From: Antitrichia curtipendula
Taxonomy: Eukaryota; Streptophyta; Bryopsida; Hypnales; Leucodontaceae
Assembly: GCA_951230915.1 (NCBI GenBank)
Contig: OX579636.1
Location: forward strand, 39,677,567-39,741,566
Reading direction: 5' to 3'
Length of the DNA stretch: 64,000 nt
The position numbers and the translations under genes were made by a program. This document shows positions 59,418 through 64,000 of this stretch, one piece after another (positions within the stretch are counted from its first letter, which is position 1; the number at the start of each line of letters is the position of its first letter). Below the pieces are notes generated by a model. The model was not told the DNA's origin and did not search any database. It worked only from the letters and a program-made list of their open reading frames with translations.

Positions 59418-60739
59418 TTAATTCTTAAAGGACCAATGACCGCTGAACGCATGTAGGTGATCTTGGATACGTGCGTGTGAAATCTTTTTTTAAAGGATGT
59501 TCTTAAAATATTGACAGAAGGAAAATATTCTAATCACCTTTGTGGGGAAAACAATTAGACAAATCTAACGAGTAGGTCAAAAGTTCTCTTGCCCGAAAAG
59601 GTCACAGCTGCTTGGGCAGCTGAGGGCAGCTGAGGGCAGCTGAGGGCGATGGATGCAAAAAAATGGGTGGATGCGCTGGGCCGGGTGGAGCTAAGTTGGC
59701 GGGGGAGGTAGGAAAGCGGGCTGCCTGCCTGCCTCGCGGCCTGCCACCTGGCAGGTCCTCCCTGTTGGGCAGGGGTAGTGCCCAATCCCCCCAGAAGACC
59801 AGTTGGTCTGAGGGGGGGTCTTCAGTGTGTGTGTCTTGGGGGTCTTGAGGGTGGGTCTTGAGGGGGTGGGTCTTGAGGGGGTGGGTCTTGAAGGAGGGTC
59901 TTGAAGGGGGGTCTTGAGGGTGGGTCTTGAGGGGGTGGGTCTTGAAAGAGGGTCTTGAAGGGGGGTCTTGAGGGGGTGGGTCTTGAAGGAGGATCTTGAA
60001 GGGGGTTCTTGAGGGGGTAGGTTTTGAAGGGAGGTCTTGAGGGGGGTGATTTTAAGGGGGTGGGTGTGCGAGAGAAGGGAATTTATTTTTGCTTGTTTGT
60101 ATGCATTGGTTTCCTTAGAAGTCTCAAGGATTATGGACAAAGGGAGAGAGAAAATTAGCGTAACTATAGGTTATAATTTTTTTTCCGTAAAATTTTTTGT
60201 ACTTGTAGAAGATGGTATCATGTATGTTTTTATCCGTTTGGGTTTCCAAGAAAAATAAATTCTATGCACAAAACAAATTAAAAAAATTGGCTAGTGTATT
60301 GCCAATTTTTCATACCTCTTTGTATTGCAGGGTAATTTAGAGAGAGTTAGAACTTGAATTTGCTTCCAAAATTTTGCATGAGTGTACCTAAGAGGATATA
60401 CAATTGAATGGTGAAGAGACTCAATCTTGTGTAGAGGAAAGTTTTTTCTCCAAGAGGGTCCAAAGTCTACTATCCCTATTGGGCAGTAATGAAAGAAACT
60501 TTTTTCAGACTTTAATCGAACTTCAATTATTTTTCAAACTTTGATTGTTATAATCTTTTAATCTACACAGTGAAATGGACTGAAATTTTTTCTGTACATT
60601 AATAAAATACTTTACTACAATTTTGTACGGTTGAAGTTTCAAAAAAAAGTTTTCATTTTCTTATTTAATTAACATACCAAAAAAACGCAGTTTTTGACAA
60701 TGTCTCCTTGAAAAAACCTCCCGGTCCTTTAGGAGTTAA
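59418..60739. mobile_element. TTAA-flanked MITE, family F, carrying a minisatellite
   Basis: Begins TTAATTCTTAAAGGACC and ends GGTCCTTTAGGAGTTAA, imperfect inverted repeats of 17 bases; 1322 bp. The interior is unlike the other families. It has a CTGAGGGCAG triplication at 59617-59648 and a G-rich tandem array at 59815-60062. No transposase. Confidence 0.65.
59815..60062 (+). repeat. G-rich minisatellite
   Basis: About fifteen imperfect units of GGGTCTTGAGGGGGT or GGGTCTTGAAGGAGG type, 13-17 bp each. The plus strand is rich in G-runs that could form quadruplexes. The minus-strand frame across it gives a repetitive Pro/Thr/Ser/Lys peptide, explained by the repeat. Confidence 0.85.
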
Positions 60740-61019
60740 GATTAGTTTTTTTTTCAATTTTATTGCAAGGGGTTCACCAACATTGGAAACTTGCCTTTAG
60801 GTTTCAAAAATTGCTCACGATGATCTATGATCCATTGCGACATTATATGCTGCTATGTTTTGTGACAGAGTTAGCGATGACAAAATTGTATGCGTCAGAA
60901 AGTGTCAATTTTTTCTTTGTTAATGTATAGTATTTGTCTCCGCAGCTCATTCAAAAAAGTGGAAAGGAGAGCAGATATCACTAGCTAAAGATATAGCACA
61001 AAATTATTGTGCTTCTTTA

Positions 61020-64000
61020 ATGTGGAGGAGCATGTCAAAGTGGTTCACGTTCCTCTCACGATGCTGTAAACGTCGTCGCCGATCTGGTGTTGTGCGTGTC
61101 CTTGACCCTGAAAATGAACACCATGACAGTGGATTTCATCGACCTCATCGCCGAACATACTATTACAGCATGTTCTCTGTTCGTTTGGCGATCATGGTAT
61201 GTTTGCATTTGTATAAGCTACCCTCCTTTCTTATAATTGTAAATTAAGGCCTTTGAACGAAGGTCTGTATGGACTAGTTGGCCATTATGTGTATCATTCT
61301 ATGTTCATGGTTATTAGTAGATGGTTGCAACTTTTTGGAAATGGATAAATGAATAGTCTTATTTCTATGGAAGAAATTGACATCCACATATGTAAGCCTA
61401 CTTAAAATTTAGAGGATTGTTTGGAACTGGCTCTAATAAACTCAAGAATGAATGTTTTAATATCCAACATACCTTGGTGGATTCTAATTTGGAAATGACA
61501 AGGGATGTTTAAATTCTGTGACAGATTATGTTGGCTATTCTAATTGCATTGTTGACAATTTTAACGTGGCACTTCACCACGGTGTATACTACAAGGTCAA
61601 TCAAGACCTTAGCTTATGGCTTACGCACCGAGCTTCTGAATCGTCCTATTGCTCGCATGTGGAATCTATTGAATAGTACTGTTGAAGCTACCTTGAGTCA
61701 AGTTCAACTATCGCAGTTTGCATTAGGGCAATATGCTCTTCCTCTCAGCCCTACTATGCAATTGGAGGTAAGTGCATTTACATAGGGCCCAACTTTCTGT
61801 TTATTTATAACACATGTAAAGAAAAAAACATTAGATGACATTTATGAACGAACATGTTCATTTTTCATCCACACTTAAAGATGTCAATGTCAATGCTTAA
61901 AGACTTCTGACGAATTGAAGAGCTTCAAGGAAAATTGAATAGAGTCTCATTGATTGAATGTGTCGCTTATTCATTGCTTGAAGAATAGATGATGATCTTA
62001 ATGCTATGTCATGTATTTATTTATTTTGCAGGTACACAAGACTATGCGTAATGTTACTTGGGCACTTTTCATGAGCCGAAAATCTGCGAAGACCTTCACT
62101 ATTGCCTATAAAAATGGTCAACTGCAAATGTTTGATAGAAATGTTGAGTCCAACTTAACCTTCTATATACATACAAATCCTTTGAATGGCACCGCTTTGA
62201 ATGGGGGAAATTTGACTAGTTCTTCACCTACTCCTGCTCCTACACCTATTTCTCCTGTGACTGTGTGGCCTGATGGATCCATAAATAGTAGCAATATAAC
62301 GTGGTACTCGGAAACAGTCAATCCATCTAACGGAATAGCAAATGCCCCTCCTGTTGCAACGGACTCATACGATTTATTGAAGGATGTCGATGATGTGCTC
62401 ACGTTGAAGAATTCAGAAGTTTCATGGCGTGTTACTGTAAGTAATTTTTCAAATACACCACTTTTATCAAGCGCAGCTCCGATTCATCATCCGAGTTCAG
62501 GCACAATAGTGGCGTTGGTTGGCATCACAACTGCACTCTCGAGTATAAATCAATTCCTTCGAGAGCTCACTTCTTCTCACAGTGGGTATTTGTACTTGAC
62601 AACACCGAAAGGTCAACTCTTAGCCTCATCTACAAATGCATCTATGATAGACACCTCAATGCCAAGCAAAACTTTAGTGTTGGCAAATGAAACAAGTGAC
62701 CCAGTCATAAGAGCTGGAGCACAGTGGCTGAATGAGCACTATGGTTTTGAAGGGCTAGTTAAAACTGTGGTTCATGAAGAAAATGTTGTTTTGGAGGGTA
62801 AACGCTATTACATTGATACATTTTCATTGGTACTACCCCGATTGGAGATGGTAATGCATCCACATTTTGAATGGTCGTTTTGTTTGTTTTGTTTTTCCAT
62901 TCATTTAGAAATAGTGAGAAAAGATATAATAGCTTTATAATTTAAATTCTTGTTAACTTGCCATATGTCCACATATTATGTTAGTATTGCAGTTTGTTTA
63001 TTTCACAACATTGTTATACTTTGTCCAATCAAAATTTTCAATATCTCTAAAATACTTCAATAACTATGTTTTACAAACTTTGACTTATTTGCGTTGATTT
63101 TATATTGTTTCGCAGGTTGGTGTGATTATCATACCAAGATCCTACGTAATGGGTGAAGTTGACCGAAGGGGGAAAGCCACGTTGGCTATCTTGATTGCAA
63201 TTTCTAGCTGCATACTTCTTATCGGTTGTGTCTTTATCATTTTTTTTACAAGTGGCGTGTCTACCGAAATGAAACTGAGAGCTGAGCTAATCAACCATCT
63301 TGATGCAAGGAGACGAGCGGAGGCCTCAAGTAATTATAAGAGTCAGTTTTTAGCGAATATGAGGTATTTTTCTCTGAGCGCATTATTGATGAATCTTCCT
63401 AGTGGCTTTGAGTTGAAAATCTTATGGCTAGGACCTTAGAAGTTTAATTTTTGATGGTAAAGACTACCCAAAGAAGGAACAACTACTGGTTTCTTGTATA
63501 CAAGTAGGCATTCGTTAGGAGCTCTTTTCAAGCGAAGCCGAGCTAGAGCTTTAATACATACATTATTTTTTTTATGCAGCCATGAGCTCCGCACACCAAT
63601 GGCTGCAGTAATAGGCCTTCTAGACATCCTTTTATGTGATGAATGTCTTTCCTTCGAGCAAATTAACATGGTGTCTCAAATACGTCGCTGCTCTACTGCG
63701 CTTCTTCGCCTGCTCAACAACATTTTGGATATTAGCAAGGTGCTCTTTTATGTCATTTGAAAGCTTGGAATGGTTTTAGTTCCCAACTAGAAATTGGGGA
63801 GAAAGATATAAATACTATCGTCAGTACTTGTTAGGAGTTTCAGCCAATGATGGAAGCAAACATTATTCGTGAACTCTCACAACATCTCTCTATTTTATTG
63901 AAATCAGGTGGAGTCCGGCAAGCTTCTTCTTGACACAACTGATTTTGATCTCAACCGCGAACTTGAAGGGTTGGTAGACATGTTTTCAGTCCAATGTGTT
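61020..64000 (+). CDS. AHK1: AHK1-like hybrid sensor histidine kinase (5' part, runs off window)
   Basis: Coding exons are 61020-61196, 61525-61767, 62032-62850, 63116-63363, 63580-63739 and 63908-64000 (continuing), all GT..AG and in phase, giving 580 residues so far. AHK1 is the plasma-membrane osmosensor kinase of plants: it autophosphorylates on His and passes phosphate to its own receiver and then to HPt proteins. A basic N-terminus precedes membrane helix 1 (about 50-80, LAIMIMLAILIALL). A large extracytoplasmic sensing region follows (about 80-430), with many N-x-S/T sites and a Ser/Thr/Pro-rich insert. Helix 2 lies at about 434-457. The LDARRRAEASSNYKSQFLANM stretch leads to the HisKA motif SHELRTPMAAV with H497. 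Similarity to Arabidopsis AHK1 is strong across both membrane segments, the sensing region and HisKA. The ATPase and receiver domains should follow past 64000. An upstream stop before the ATG supports this start. Confidence 0.93.

Larger units (their letters stand above)
58623..60945 (+). other. Probable leader intron of the AHK1-like gene
   Basis: A GTAAGTGA donor at 58623 and a TTTGTCTCCGCAG acceptor ending at 60945 would join the upstream leader to a short exon (60946-61019) just before the start codon. The intron is about 2.3 kb, much longer than the kinase's coding introns (about 170-330 bp), because it holds two TTAA elements (58725-58951 and 59418-60739). This is inferred from splice sites only. 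Confidence 0.5.

Noticed and set aside
59691..60140. 149-codon minus-strand Pro/Thr/Ser-rich repetitive frame
   Set aside because: It is the translation of the G-rich minisatellite; no start context, domain or exon structure.
1..64000. tRNA, rRNA and CRISPR arrays
   Set aside because: None recognised by eye. A covariance-model search would be needed to exclude a tRNA; the tandem repeats found lack the repeat-spacer structure of CRISPR.

Overview
The window looks like nuclear DNA of a land plant. The genes are split by introns with GT..AG borders, and the gene islands are GC-richer than the long AT-rich spacers around them. The proteins are plant-type: a Pumilio (PUF) RNA-binding protein carrying a CCCH zinc finger, a PAS plus receiver two-component protein, and a hybrid histidine kinase very close to Arabidopsis AHK1. 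A non-seed plant (bryophyte or lycophyte grade) seems most likely, but this is an impression; the species cannot be named from the sequence alone.

Layout. 1-26 kb is gene-poor and AT-rich, with no convincing coding exon. It is populated by short non-autonomous DNA transposons and unclassified dispersed repeats. 26-33.6 kb holds the promoter, leader, five coding exons and probable 3' UTR of the PUF/CCCH gene (+ strand). 33.6-39 kb is again repeats. 39.7-43.8 kb is an 11-exon minus-strand gene encoding a coiled-coil/PAS/receiver protein, with a leader or promoter reaching about 45.2 kb. 45-56.5 kb is repeats. From about 56.9 kb to the window edge lies the AHK1-like kinase gene (+ strand): a GC-rich leader, a probable 2.3-kb leader intron, and six coding exons ending in the dimerisation region. 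The ATPase and any receiver domain lie beyond the window.

The dominant non-genic feature is a set of at least nine short families (about 0.12 to 1.3 kb), roughly twenty copies in all. Their ends read TTAA-CCCC(T)... and ...GGGG-TTAA. Several are nested inside one another, and paralogous copies in the same window supply matching empty sites, which show insertion at TTAA with duplication of that tetranucleotide. Their ends and target resemble the piggyBac superfamily. No transposase is encoded here, so they are MITE-like. One copy is a 749-bp nearly perfect hairpin, two sit in the kinase leader intron, and a fragment sits in an intron of the PAS-receiver gene.

Other structures are two palindromic MITE-like elements with CACTA-type ends, several other hairpins, a small poly(A)-tailed retroinsertion with a 15-18 bp target duplication, and a G-rich minisatellite inside one TTAA element. 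No LTR-retrotransposon coding region, rRNA, tRNA or CRISPR array was recognised. Both two-component genes act in His-Asp phosphorelay signalling, but nothing in the sequence ties them to each other or to the PUF gene.
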